Shown piece by piece: positions 7,689 through 14,570 of a stretch of DNA of 31,544 nt (position 1 is the stretch's first letter; every line of letters begins with the position of its first letter). The translations under genes and the position numbers were made by a program. The DNA comes from CAYLHQ01 sp964628935 (GTDB lineage Bacteria > Acidobacteriota > Polarisedimenticolia > Polarisedimenticolales > DASRJG01), in the NCBI GenBank assembly GCA_964628935.1, contig CAZVOE010000027.1, positions 1-31,544 on the forward strand. The letters run 5' to 3'. The notes under the pieces were generated by a model, which had not been told where the DNA came from, did not search any database, and saw only the letters and a list, made by a program, of their open reading frames with translations.

Positions 7689-8384
7689 ATGGAATCGGGC
7701 CTGCTTTCCGAGATTCAGAGCGCGAAGACGATCGAGTACGCCATCGCCGCGGCGTTTCTCGTCCTGTTCGTCCCCTTCTGGCGCTACGTCGCCCCGCCGC
7801 TCGCGAAGCGCCGCGTGGCGGCGCGCGCCGCGGCGCCGCTCGGCGACTGGTTCCAGGTGCCCGACGGCATCCGGCTCCACCCCGGCCACGCCTGGATCCG
7901 TCCCGCCTCGGGCAATGAGGTCCTGGTCGGGATCGACGACTTCGCCCGGGCGTTCGTGGGCTCGGTCCACCGGGTCGAGGCCCCGCCTCCGGGCGCCGTC
8001 GTTCGGCAGGGAGAGCCGGCCTGGACCCTCGTGGGCGACGGCGGCCCGCTGACGATCACCTCGCCCGTGACCGGGGTCGTGACCGCGAGGCGGGACGGCG
8101 AAAGTCTCGGGGACATTTCGAAGGACCCATACGGAGAGGGATGGCTCCTCCGGGTGCGCGCGATCGATCTCGCGCGCGACACGCGCCACCTTCTTTCCGG
8201 CTCCGCCGCCCGCGTTTTCCTGGAGGACGCCGGGCAACGTCTCCGCGAGACGCTCGCCCCGGGGCTCGGCCCGGCGCTGGCCGACGGCGGGATCGCGCTC
8301 CACGGATATGCCGCCGAACTTCCGGCGGATCTCCGCCGGTCCGTGGCGCGTGAGTTCTTCTTCGACGACGGGGAACGGAGGTAA
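7689..8384 (+). CDS. Membrane-anchored GcvH-like (lipoyl-fold) protein, paralogue 1, no lipoyl lysine
   Basis: 231 residues. One N-terminal helix (~16-36), then a GcvH-like domain (~60-158): HPGHAWIRP, VGIDDFARAFVGSV, SPVTGVVTAR and DPYGEGWLLRVR align with the H-protein motifs HEWV, VGIT.YAQ..LG, SPVSG.V and NPYGEGW. The position of the lipoylated lysine (ESVKAVS in GcvH) reads LVGDGGPLTI here, so lipoylation and glycine-cleavage function are excluded. A ~70-residue C-terminal extension contains an ADGG motif shared with the next gene. No gcvT or gcvP is nearby; the gene follows NrfD by 7 bp. It is probably a structural or electron-transfer-associated subunit of the complex (inference). ATG 7689, with GAGGGAG upstream. 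Confidence 0.85.
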   Translation: MESGLLSEIQSAKTIEYAIAAAFLVLFVPFWRYVAPPLAKRRVAARAAAPLGDWFQVPDGIRLHPGHAWIRPASGNEVLVGIDDFARAFVGSVHRVEAPPPGAVVRQGEPAWTLVGDGGPLTITSPVTGVVTARRDGESLGDISKDPYGEGWLLRVRAIDLARDTRHLLSGSAARVFLEDAGQRLRETLAPGLGPALADGGIALHGYAAELPADLRRSVAREFFFDDGERR

Positions 8385-8387
8385 GTC

Positions 8388-9092
8388 ATGGAAACCCTCC
8401 AGACGTTCGCCACGAACACCGCGATTCTTCTCGGAGGTCTTCTCGTCCGGTTCCTGATCTTCGCCGGCCTGCTCGCGTTGATCTCGATACCGATCCTTCT
8501 CGCCGTCTACGGCTGGAACGGGATCCGGGAGCTGGCGCTGAGGAGGCGCGGCGAGGCCGACGCGGGAGGGATCCGCTGGCGACCCGGCTTCGCCTACACT
8601 CTTTCCCACGCGTGGATCGGGGCCAGGCGCCGCGGCGTCCTCACGATCGGCCTCGACGACCTCGCGCAGCGGCTTCTCGCCGGGAAGACGTCGATCGTAC
8701 TCCCGCCCCCGGGGAGCCGACTCGCCAAGGGGGAGACGATGGCCGCGATCCGCTGCGGTGCGCACTGCGCGTCGATCCCGGCCCCCTTCGCCGGAACGGT
8801 CGTGCGCGCGAACGCCCTTCTCGCGGAGGACCCCGGCCTCCTGCATCGCGAGCCGTATCGAGGCGGGTGGCTCCTGCGCGTGCGGCCCGACAACGGCGCG
8901 CTCCAGGGAACGCTCCGCGGGCACGACGCGCGCGAGTGGCTTCGCGAAGAGAACGAACGCTACCGCCACTTCCTGGAGGAGCAGCTGGGCATGGCCGCCG
9001 CGGACGGCGGAGAGCTGACCGGGTCCCCCGCCGAGCTGCTCTCCGACGAGGCCTGGCGCGAAGCGGTCGGCCGGTTTCTGGGAGCCAGGTAG
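8388..9092 (+). CDS. Membrane-anchored GcvH-like protein, paralogue 2, no lipoyl lysine
   Basis: 234 residues. A longer N-terminal membrane helix (~12-42), then the same GcvH-like fold: LSHAWIGARRRGVLTIGLDDLAQRLLAG, PAPFAGTVV and EPYRGGWLLRV. The lipoyl-lysine segment reads ETMAAIRCGAHCASI: no lysine, but two cysteines (C123, C127) not present in paralogue 1. The C-terminus again has a helical segment and ADGGEL, showing that the two genes are tandem duplicates over their whole length. Starts 3 bp after the previous stop with a strong GGAGGT. It is the last gene of the run and is followed by a perfect GC hairpin. Function unknown; probably works as a heterodimer with paralogue 1 in the NrfD complex (inference). 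Confidence 0.83.
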   Translation: METLQTFATNTAILLGGLLVRFLIFAGLLALISIPILLAVYGWNGIRELALRRRGEADAGGIRWRPGFAYTLSHAWIGARRRGVLTIGLDDLAQRLLAGKTSIVLPPPGSRLAKGETMAAIRCGAHCASIPAPFAGTVVRANALLAEDPGLLHREPYRGGWLLRVRPDNGALQGTLRGHDAREWLREENERYRHFLEEQLGMAAADGGELTGSPAELLSDEAWREAVGRFLGAR

Positions 9093-9097
9093 CGCTC

Positions 9098-9120
9098 CCA
9101 CGGCCGGCGGCCGGCCGTGG
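9098..9120 (+). terminator. Perfect GC hairpin ending the redox operon
   Basis: Stem CCACGGCCGG / CCGGCCGTGG (10 bp, no mismatch) with a 3-nt loop, starting 6 bp after the stop of the second GcvH-like gene. There is no T-tract, as is common for hairpins in GC-rich genomes, so termination is likely but not certain. Confidence 0.55.
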
Positions 9121-9166
9121 AGGCGCGCCGGCCGCCGGTCCCGCACCGGTTTCGCCCGAAACCGGG

Positions 9167-9172
9167 TATCGT
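9167..9172 (+). promoter_or_regulatory. -10-like hexamer directly before the flavin transferase gene
   Basis: TATCGT ends six bases before the ATG at 9179, the same spacing as the -10-like box of the antiporter gene. This suggests a leaderless transcript; no Shine-Dalgarno precedes the ATG. It follows the operon hairpin, so the gene is probably transcribed on its own. Confidence 0.35.
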
Positions 9173-9178
9173 AGGCCG

Positions 9179-10297
9179 ATGCGGCGCGCCGTCGTCCTCC
9201 TCACGATTCTCCCGCTCGTTTCGTTCTCCGACGGCGACGCCGCCGACTCCCCTTACAAAGAACGGCGCTGGGCCGTGATGGGGACCTACGCCGAGGCGAA
9301 GGTCCGGGCCTCCCGAGCGAAGCGCGCGGAACGGGCGCTCGAGGGGGTGCGGCTCGCCTTCGACGAAGCCGACCGGGCGCTCAGCAACTGGTCGGACGAG
9401 AGCGCCCTCGCGAAGCTCAACGCGGAAGCGAACCGCGGCGCGGTGTCGGTGACCGACCCGATCCTTCGATCGTGCCTCGACGCCGCCTTCGACGCCGCCG
9501 AGGCGAGCGACGGCGCCTTCGACCCGACGGTCGGTCCCCTCGTCCGCCTCTGGGGGTTCCGGCCAAAGTCGCCGCGCATCCCCACGGATGAGGAGATCGC
9601 CCGGGCGCTCGCGGTGACCGGCTGGGGGAAGGTCGGACGGGAGACGGGAACCCCTTCGATCCGTTTCCCGATCGAAGGGATGGAGCTCGACCTCGGCGGG
9701 ATCGGGAAAGGGTGCGCGCTCGACCTCGCGCGGGAACGCCTCGTCGCCTTGAAGGCCGAGGCGGGACTGATCGACCTCGGCGGGAACCTCCTGGTGTTCG
9801 GAACGCCGCCCGCCGGGGGGCCTTGGAAGATCGGAATCCGCGACCCCGAGCGAAAGGGGGCCCTCGCCGCGTACCTCAACCTCGACGGCGGGATCGTCGC
9901 GACCTCGGGGCAGTACGAGAACGCCGCCGTCGTCGACGGGACCAGAATTGCGCACATCTTCGACGCCCGAACGGGGCGGCCCGCCGACTCGGACGTCCTT
10001 TCGGCGACCGCGATCGCGGAGAGCGGGGCGAGAGCCGACGCCGCGAGCACCGCCCTCCTCGTCGCCGGGTCGAAGCAGGCGGAGGATCTCTTGACCCGCC
10101 TCGGCGGGGTCGAGGCGGTCCTCGTCGTGCGGCGGGGGGGGAAGACCGAGGTCCTCGCGTCGCGTTCCCTCGCGGGCCGGCTCGTACTCACCGACGAGCT
10201 CGCCGACCGCGCGGGCGGAGAGATCCGATTCGTCCTCCCGCCGTCGGAGTCGGCCTACGAGCAGGCGGAGAAGGCGCTGCGGGATCTGTCCCGCTGA
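9179..10297 (+). CDS. apbE: Exported FAD:protein FMN transferase (ApbE)
   Basis: 372 residues. Attaches FMN covalently to Ser/Thr of target flavoproteins outside the cytoplasm. N-terminal signal peptide (MRRAVVLLTILPLVSF, cleavage near DAAD) without a lipobox Cys. Family motifs are all present: MGTYAE near the mature start, FDPTVGPLVRLWGF, MELDLGGIGKGCALD, LIDLGGNLLVFG, GIVATSGQYEN and AHIFDARTGRPA, with the magnesium-site residues of the C-terminal lobe (ADAASTALLVAG). Length is typical. The long upstream open frame is non-coding; ATG 9179 gives the signal peptide. I found no (S/D)GA(S/T) flavinylation site or FMN-binding protein in the neighbouring complex, so its substrate is probably encoded elsewhere. 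Confidence 0.94.
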   Translation: MRRAVVLLTILPLVSFSDGDAADSPYKERRWAVMGTYAEAKVRASRAKRAERALEGVRLAFDEADRALSNWSDESALAKLNAEANRGAVSVTDPILRSCLDAAFDAAEASDGAFDPTVGPLVRLWGFRPKSPRIPTDEEIARALAVTGWGKVGRETGTPSIRFPIEGMELDLGGIGKGCALDLARERLVALKAEAGLIDLGGNLLVFGTPPAGGPWKIGIRDPERKGALAAYLNLDGGIVATSGQYENAAVVDGTRIAHIFDARTGRPADSDVLSATAIAESGARADAASTALLVAGSKQAEDLLTRLGGVEAVLVVRRGGKTEVLASRSLAGRLVLTDELADRAGGEIRFVLPPSESAYEQAEKALRDLSR

Positions 10298-10332
10298 GTT
10301 GCTACACTGCGGCCCTATTTCAGGAGGCCGCC

Positions 10333-11859
10333 ATGCCCGCAAACCCCGCCAGGGAAGTCCTCGAAGCGCTCGGGATCGGAAGCGTCGGTTCCGGAGCGTG
10401 CACCGGAACGTGGATCGACACGAAGGGACCGGAGCTCTCCTCGGTGAATCCGGCGACGGGGGAGGTGCTCGGAACCGTCCGGCAAGCGACCGCGGAGGAC
10501 TACGAGACGGTCGCAAAGGCGGCCTCGGAGGCGTTCCTCACGTTCCGGATGATGCCGGCCCCGAAGCGGGGAGAGATCGTGCGGCAAATCGGAGAGGAAC
10601 TGCGGCGCGCCAAGGAACCGCTCGGGAAGCTCGTCTCGCTCGAGGCGGGGAAGATCCTCTCGGAAGGGCTCGGGGAAGTCCAGGAGATGATCGACATCTG
10701 CGACTTCGCGGTGGGGCTTTCGAGACAACTCTACGGGCTCACGATGCACTCGGAACGCCCGGGGCACCGGATGTACGAGCAGTGGCACCCCCTCGGCCCC
10801 ATCGGGATCGTGAGCGCGTTCAACTTTCCCGTCGCCGTCTGGTCCTGGAACGCGGCGATCGCGGCCGTCTGCGGCGACACGATGATCTGGAAGCCGTCCT
10901 CGAAAACGCCGCTCACCGCCGTCGCGGTGCAGAAGATCTGCAACGCCGTCATGGAACGGAACGGCCTCACCGGCATCTTCAATCTCGTGATCGGCCGCGG
11001 GTCGGACGTCGGGGAGCGGCTGATCGCGGACCGTCGCGTGCCCCTGATCTCGGCGACCGGCTCGTGCCGGATGGGAAGGCGGATCGCGGAGGTCGTGTCG
11101 CAACGGCTCGGGCGCTCGCTCCTCGAGCTCGGAGGGAACAACGCGATCATCGTGATGGACGACGCCAACCTCGACCTCGCCCTCCGCGCGATCCTCTTCG
11201 GCGCGGTGGGGACGGCGGGCCAGCGGTGCACGTCGACGCGCAGGATTCTCCTCCAGAAGGGGATCGCCCCGGGGCTGACGGAGAGGTTGGTGAAGGCGTA
11301 CGCCGAGGTGCGCATCGGGGATCCGCTCGACCCGAAAACCCTCATGGGACCGCTGATCGACCGCGGCGCGGTCGAGGACATGAGGAAAGCGCTCGAGGCG
11401 GTGAAGAAGGAGGGAGGGGAGGTCCTCTACGGCGGGAAGGCGCTCGACGGCCCCGGCCACTTCGTCGAGCCGACCCTCGTGAAGGTGACACGCAAGATGA
11501 AGACCCCGCACGAGGAGACCTTCGCGCCGATCCTCTATGTCTACGAGGTCGAGGGGCTCGACGAGGCGATCGCGATCCAGAACGAGGTGCCGCAGGGTCT
11601 CTCGTCCGCGATCTTCACGACGAACGTGATTTCGGCGGAGACGTTCCTCTCGCACAAGGGGAGCGACTGCGGGATCGCGAACGTGAACATCGGGACCTCG
11701 GGGGCGGAAATCGGGGGGGCGTTCGGCGGGGAGAAGGACACCGGCGGCGGACGAGAGGCGGGGTCCGACTCCTGGAAGGCGTACATGCGCCGGCAGACGT
11801 GCACGATCAACTGGACGACGGAGCTGCCGCTCGCGCAGGGGGTGAAGTTCGAGGTGTAG
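10333..11859 (+). CDS. ALDH7-family aldehyde dehydrogenase (alpha-aminoadipate semialdehyde dehydrogenase type)
   Basis: 508-residue cytoplasmic NAD(P)-dependent aldehyde dehydrogenase. Catalytic Cys299 lies in GQRCTSTRR and general base Glu265 in LLELGGNN; the cofactor region has WKPSSKTPLTA and ATGSCRMGR. The segments EMIDICDFAVGLSRQLYG, YEQWHPLGPIGIVSAFNFP and NVNIGTSGAEIGGAFGGEKDTGGGRE are characteristic of the ALDH7 group (antiquitin, Pcd/AmaB), which oxidises alpha-aminoadipate semialdehyde / piperideine-6-carboxylate in lysine breakdown. The family call is strong; the lysine role is inferred because no other lysine genes are nearby. ATG 10333 with a good AGGAGG at 10322-10327. Followed by a hairpin, so likely a single-gene transcript. 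Confidence 0.94.
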   Translation: MPANPAREVLEALGIGSVGSGACTGTWIDTKGPELSSVNPATGEVLGTVRQATAEDYETVAKAASEAFLTFRMMPAPKRGEIVRQIGEELRRAKEPLGKLVSLEAGKILSEGLGEVQEMIDICDFAVGLSRQLYGLTMHSERPGHRMYEQWHPLGPIGIVSAFNFPVAVWSWNAAIAAVCGDTMIWKPSSKTPLTAVAVQKICNAVMERNGLTGIFNLVIGRGSDVGERLIADRRVPLISATGSCRMGRRIAEVVSQRLGRSLLELGGNNAIIVMDDANLDLALRAILFGAVGTAGQRCTSTRRILLQKGIAPGLTERLVKAYAEVRIGDPLDPKTLMGPLIDRGAVEDMRKALEAVKKEGGEVLYGGKALDGPGHFVEPTLVKVTRKMKTPHEETFAPILYVYEVEGLDEAIAIQNEVPQGLSSAIFTTNVISAETFLSHKGSDCGIANVNIGTSGAEIGGAFGGEKDTGGGREAGSDSWKAYMRRQTCTINWTTELPLAQGVKFEV

Positions 11860-11884
11860 GGGGATCGCGGAAGGACGACCCGTC

Positions 11885-11901
11885 GTGGGGCCTCGCCCCA
11901 C
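11885..11901 (+). terminator. GC hairpin after the aldehyde dehydrogenase
   Basis: Stem GTGGGGC / GCCCCAC with loop CTC, 25 bp after the stop codon. No T-tract follows. The remainder of this 222-bp intergenic region, up to 12081, shows no other feature I can support. Confidence 0.5.
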
Positions 11902-12081
11902 ATCTCCTGCGGCCTCCTCCGCTCCCATCCGGGTGTGCCATCCCCCGGCGGGGGGAGATCCGGCGAAACGAGCCGGGTTGCGGATCGATCCGGACTCCAC
12001 CTAGGACTTCCAAGGTTCCTTGCTCGAGACGTGGCCCAGAGCGTTCGAGAAACGGAAGGCACTTTGCGAAGGGGACGGGCA

Positions 12082-12546
12082 TTGACTCGCTTCCTCGAAC
12101 GGAAGATCCCGCCGTTGTTCCTCGGACTGGCCTTCGCCGCCGCGATCGTCGCGCTTGCCCGGTACGTCCCGGCGGCGAACGTCCCGTTTTCCGGCCATCG
12201 AGTCGTCGCGGTCGTCGCGTGGGTCGTCGGATTCGCGATCGCGATCGTGGGCCTCGTCCAGTTCGGCGTCGCGCGCACGACGATTCATCCGCTCCATCCG
12301 CACGAGGCAAGGGCGCTCGTGACCTCGGGGATCTACCGCTTCTCGCGGAACCCGATGTACCTCGGGATCGCGCTCGCCCTCACGGGTCTCGCCGCCTGGC
12401 GCTCGACGCTCCTCGGCTACGCGCTCGTGCCGGTCTTCTGCGTCGTCCTGACCGAGTTGCAGATCAAGGCGGAGGAGCGGGCCCTTCTCGAGAAGTTCGG
12501 CGAGGAGTTTCGGGCCTACGCGGCGAAGGTCCCGCGATGGGTCTGA
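12082..12546 (+). CDS. Isoprenylcysteine/phospholipid methyltransferase-family membrane protein
   Basis: 154 residues from the TTG at 12082, which has AAGGGG spaced upstream and gives a protein starting directly before the first helix (TRFLERKIPPLFLGLAFAAA). The open frame extends upstream, but that sequence has no family resemblance. Three to four hydrophobic helices; the C-terminal half carries the PEMT/ICMT signature SGIYRFSRNPMYLG followed by EERALLEKFGEEFRAYAAKVPRW, the S-adenosylmethionine-binding region of these small membrane methyltransferases. The substrate (lipid or small amphipathic thiol/acid) cannot be told from sequence. An earlier start at an in-frame GTG near 12032 is possible. 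It stands alone between the hairpin and a decayed oxidoreductase gene. Confidence 0.83.
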   Translation: MTRFLERKIPPLFLGLAFAAAIVALARYVPAANVPFSGHRVVAVVAWVVGFAIAIVGLVQFGVARTTIHPLHPHEARALVTSGIYRFSRNPMYLGIALALTGLAAWRSTLLGYALVPVFCVVLTELQIKAEERALLEKFGEEFRAYAAKVPRWV

Positions 12547-12588
12547 CGGAGGCGCCGAGGGTTCGAAGTGCGGGAGGGTAGGGATACG

Positions 12589-13341
12589 GTGAAAGTCTGA
12601 ATCGTCGGCGCCTCCGGAAAGCTCGGGAAGTACATGGTCCGCCACTGCCTCGACCGCGGCCACGAGGTCGTGGGCGTGTGCCGGGAGCGGAGCGTGGTCA
12701 AACTCGACGAGTTCCGGGGCCGGATCGCGGTCTTCCCCGGGGAGACGAACGACCGCGAGGTCATCCGGAAGGCGGTCGCGGGCTGCGACGGGGTGCTGAC
12801 GGTCCTTGTCCGCTGGGGCGTCCGGCAGGACTTCACCGGGACCGCCCAGGCGGTGCTCGACCGCGCGCGTCCGGGCGCGCGCCTCGTCTTCTCGTGCGGA
12901 CGGCAAATCCCCCGCGACGGGAAGGACGTCGACTCGGGGCGGTTCCGGTGGCTCGTGGCGGCGTTCGGCGTGATCGCGCGGCTCACCCGCTTCGCGGACC
13001 TGAACGACCGGGTCGATGCGTGCCACCGGGTGTTCGAGAGCGACACGCGCCGGATCGGCTTCGCCGTCTTCATGGTGCACGCCCTCGAGAACGACGATCT
13101 GGTCCGGGAGGCTCCCGCGATCGTCGGGCGGCTGTCCCCTTCGGCCCTCGCGCACGGGGGAGGGACGGCGCGGAGTCGAGCCGCGGATCGGCCGCCCTTG
13201 GGCGCTCCGGTTAGAATCCGCGCTTCGGAGGATCCGAGCCCATGTTCGCGAAGACCTTCGTCGCCGGGTGGGGCGACATGGATTTCAATTCCCACATGCG
13301 GAACACGGCCTTCCTCGACCGCGCGGCCGACGTCCGCATGA
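12589..13341 (+). pseudogene. Decayed NAD(P)-binding (NmrA/SDR-like) oxidoreductase
   Basis: Reading from GTG 12589 gives VKV, then TGA (12598-12600), then IVGASGKLGKYMVRHCLDRG, a Rossmann dinucleotide-binding N-terminus (GASGKLG). The nonsense codon is inside the first beta strand, so an intact start from the inner ATG (12634) would lack the glycine motif. Further on, CHRVFESDTR (to ~13050) runs straight into RIGFAVFMVHALENDDL. From memory, relatives have about 35 residues here, a 'TRWT.VRGSDLEEGE...' segment ending in another TRR, so a deletion between similar TR(R) sites is likely. Family similarity ends at SPSALAH (~13155); the frame stays open to 13341, overlapping the thioesterase gene. 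Three lesions in one gene argue for real decay more than a single base error. Confidence 0.65.
13212..13217 (+). promoter_or_regulatory. -10 hexamer for the thioesterase gene
   Basis: TAGAAT (5 of 6 to TATAAT) lies 24 bp before the ATG at 13242, with a Shine-Dalgarno GGAGGA at 13228-13233 between them. The same hexamer at the same 24-bp distance precedes the PEP-binding gene at 28587. No convincing -35 box. Confidence 0.4.
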
Positions 13342-13694
13342 TGTTCTTCGCCGAGCACGGGTTCCCGGTGCAGGGGTTCGCCGACCGGCGGATCGGCCCT
13401 GTCATCATGCGGGACGAGCTCGAGTACTTCCGCGAGGTGGGGCTCCTCGAGGAGATCGCGATCTCCCTGGCGATCGCGGGGCTCGCCCCGGACGGCTCGC
13501 GCTTCCGGTTTCGGAACGACGTCCGGAACGGAACCGGGAGGCTCTGCGCCCGGGTCACGAGCACCGGGGGTTGGCTCGATCTCGACGCGCGCCGGCTCGT
13601 CGTCCCTCCCGAGGACCTGCTCGCGGCGATGCGGCTCCTCCCGAGGATCGAAGATTTCGAGGATCTGCGCTCGAGCGTGAAGGACGGGGGGTGA
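13242..13694 (+). CDS. Hot-dog fold acyl-CoA thioesterase (4HBT/FadM-YbgC type)
   Basis: 150-residue cytoplasmic protein. The N-terminal motif GWGDMDFNSHMRNTAFLD matches the 4HBT signature (Y/W.D.D..GH..N..Y), with the first Asp as likely nucleophile or base; then comes a long helix RAADVRMMFFAEHG and a strand-rich half (VIMRDELEYFREV, RFRNDVRNG, LCARVTSTGGWLDL). It would hydrolyse acyl-CoA thioesters; chain preference is unknown. It begins inside the tail of the decayed oxidoreductase frame and has its own -10 box and Shine-Dalgarno, so it is probably independently expressed and may be co-transcribed with the small membrane protein 9 bp downstream. Confidence 0.88.
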   Translation: MFAKTFVAGWGDMDFNSHMRNTAFLDRAADVRMMFFAEHGFPVQGFADRRIGPVIMRDELEYFREVGLLEEIAISLAIAGLAPDGSRFRFRNDVRNGTGRLCARVTSTGGWLDLDARRLVVPPEDLLAAMRLLPRIEDFEDLRSSVKDGG

Positions 13695-13703
13695 CGACGG
13701 TCC

Positions 13704-14030
13704 ATGCTCGTCACGATCCGGCTCCTTCACACCCTCGTCTGGGCCTTCTTCGTCTCCTGCATCGCGGGGATCTACCTCTTCGCGGCCGCGGGGCGGTTCG
13801 GCTGGGCGCTCGCCGCGGCGGGGATCGTCCTCGCGGAAGTCGTCTTGCTCGCCGTGAACCGCATGCGATGCCCGCTCACCCCCCTCGCCGCGCGCTTCAC
13901 CGAGGACCGGAGGGCGAACTTCGACATCTACCTTCCGGAGTGGCTCGCGAGGTACAACAAGGAAGTCTTCGGGACGGTCTACGTCCTCGGGATTGCGTAC
14001 GCCGCGTTCCTGTGGGTTCGTTCGCGGTGA
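13704..14030 (+). CDS. Small four-helix membrane protein of unknown function
   Basis: 108 residues with hydrophobic segments near 4-24, 30-50 and 88-106 (IRLLHTLVWAFFVSCIAGIYLFAAA; GWALAAAGIVLAEVVLLAVN; VFGTVYVLGIAYAAFLWV). The central conserved-looking part is NRMRCPLTPLAARFTEDRRA then FDIYLPEWLARYNKEVFG. The CPLT plus 'LP.WL' layout recalls small DUF2784-type membrane proteins, but I am not certain of that family. ATG 13704, 9 bp after the thioesterase stop; no strong Shine-Dalgarno. Likely in one transcript with the thioesterase. Confidence 0.75.
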   Translation: MLVTIRLLHTLVWAFFVSCIAGIYLFAAAGRFGWALAAAGIVLAEVVLLAVNRMRCPLTPLAARFTEDRRANFDIYLPEWLARYNKEVFGTVYVLGIAYAAFLWVRSR

Positions 14031-14097
14031 TGCGCGTCGAGATCGAGGCGGAGGCAGTCCTTCCCGAAGGGAGAGGACAGTCGGGGGAGGAACGGAA

Positions 14098-14484
14098 ATG
14101 ACCGGGATACGCGTCGTGGCGGTGGGGCTCTCTCTCGTGCTCGCGGGGTGCGCGGCACGTCCCGTCCCCACGAACGACCTTCCGGAACGCGAGGTGCGCG
14201 GCCACTTCACGGCCGAGGCGGGCGGAAGCTGGTTCCGGCCGTGCGGCGCGGCCGAGGCGGACCCCGACTGGTGGGTCACGTTCACCGGGGCGTCCGTGCA
14301 GCAGGCCGAGCGCGAGCGGGCCATGGGGCTCCTCCTCCCGGGGACGAGCACCCTCGTGCGGTTTCGCACCGCGGTCGCGACGGACGGGCGCGTGGGGCCG
14401 CAAGGCCCGGGCGTTCCGGCCCTCCTGGTCCGGGAGATCCTCGAGGCGGCACCGGCGTCCGAAGGAGACTGCGACGCCCGCTGA
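14098..14484 (+). CDS. Small putative lipoprotein of unknown function
   Basis: 128 residues. Signal peptide ending in the lipobox LAGC (Cys18), so the mature protein should be lipid-anchored to a membrane. The rest (GHFTAEAGGSWFRPCGA, DPDWWVTFTG, GTSTLVRFRTAVATDGRVGP, VREILEAAP) has two further cysteines (one in RPCGA, one near the end in GDCDAR) that could pair. The 'G.Y....G.S.F.PCG....WW' pattern resembles small secreted proteins with an NlpE/META-like beta fold, but this is only suggestive. A good Shine-Dalgarno (GGGAGGAA) precedes the ATG at 14098. The longer upstream open frame is not coding. Confidence 0.78.
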   Translation: MTGIRVVAVGLSLVLAGCAARPVPTNDLPEREVRGHFTAEAGGSWFRPCGAAEADPDWWVTFTGASVQQAERERAMGLLLPGTSTLVRFRTAVATDGRVGPQGPGVPALLVREILEAAPASEGDCDAR

Positions 14485-14491
14485 TGCCGGA

Positions 14492-14520
14492 TTGACAATC
14501 CTCCGTCCCCACGGCACCCT
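14492..14520 (+). promoter_or_regulatory. Possible sigma-70 promoter for the large secreted protein
   Basis: A perfect TTGACA (14492-14497), 17 bp, then CACCCT (14515-14520), which keeps A at position 2 and T at position 6 of the -10 box. It would give a leader of about 45 nt to the ATG at 14571. The -10 is weak. Confidence 0.35.
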
Positions 14521-14570
14521 CTCCCCGGGGTAGGAGCAAAAAGGTCCGGTTTCGCAGCAGGGGGTGGCCG

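Noticed and set aside
7689..9092. Glycine cleavage H protein annotation for the two GcvH-like genes
   Set aside because: The lipoyl lysine is absent in both, both have membrane anchors, and no gcvT/gcvP is nearby.
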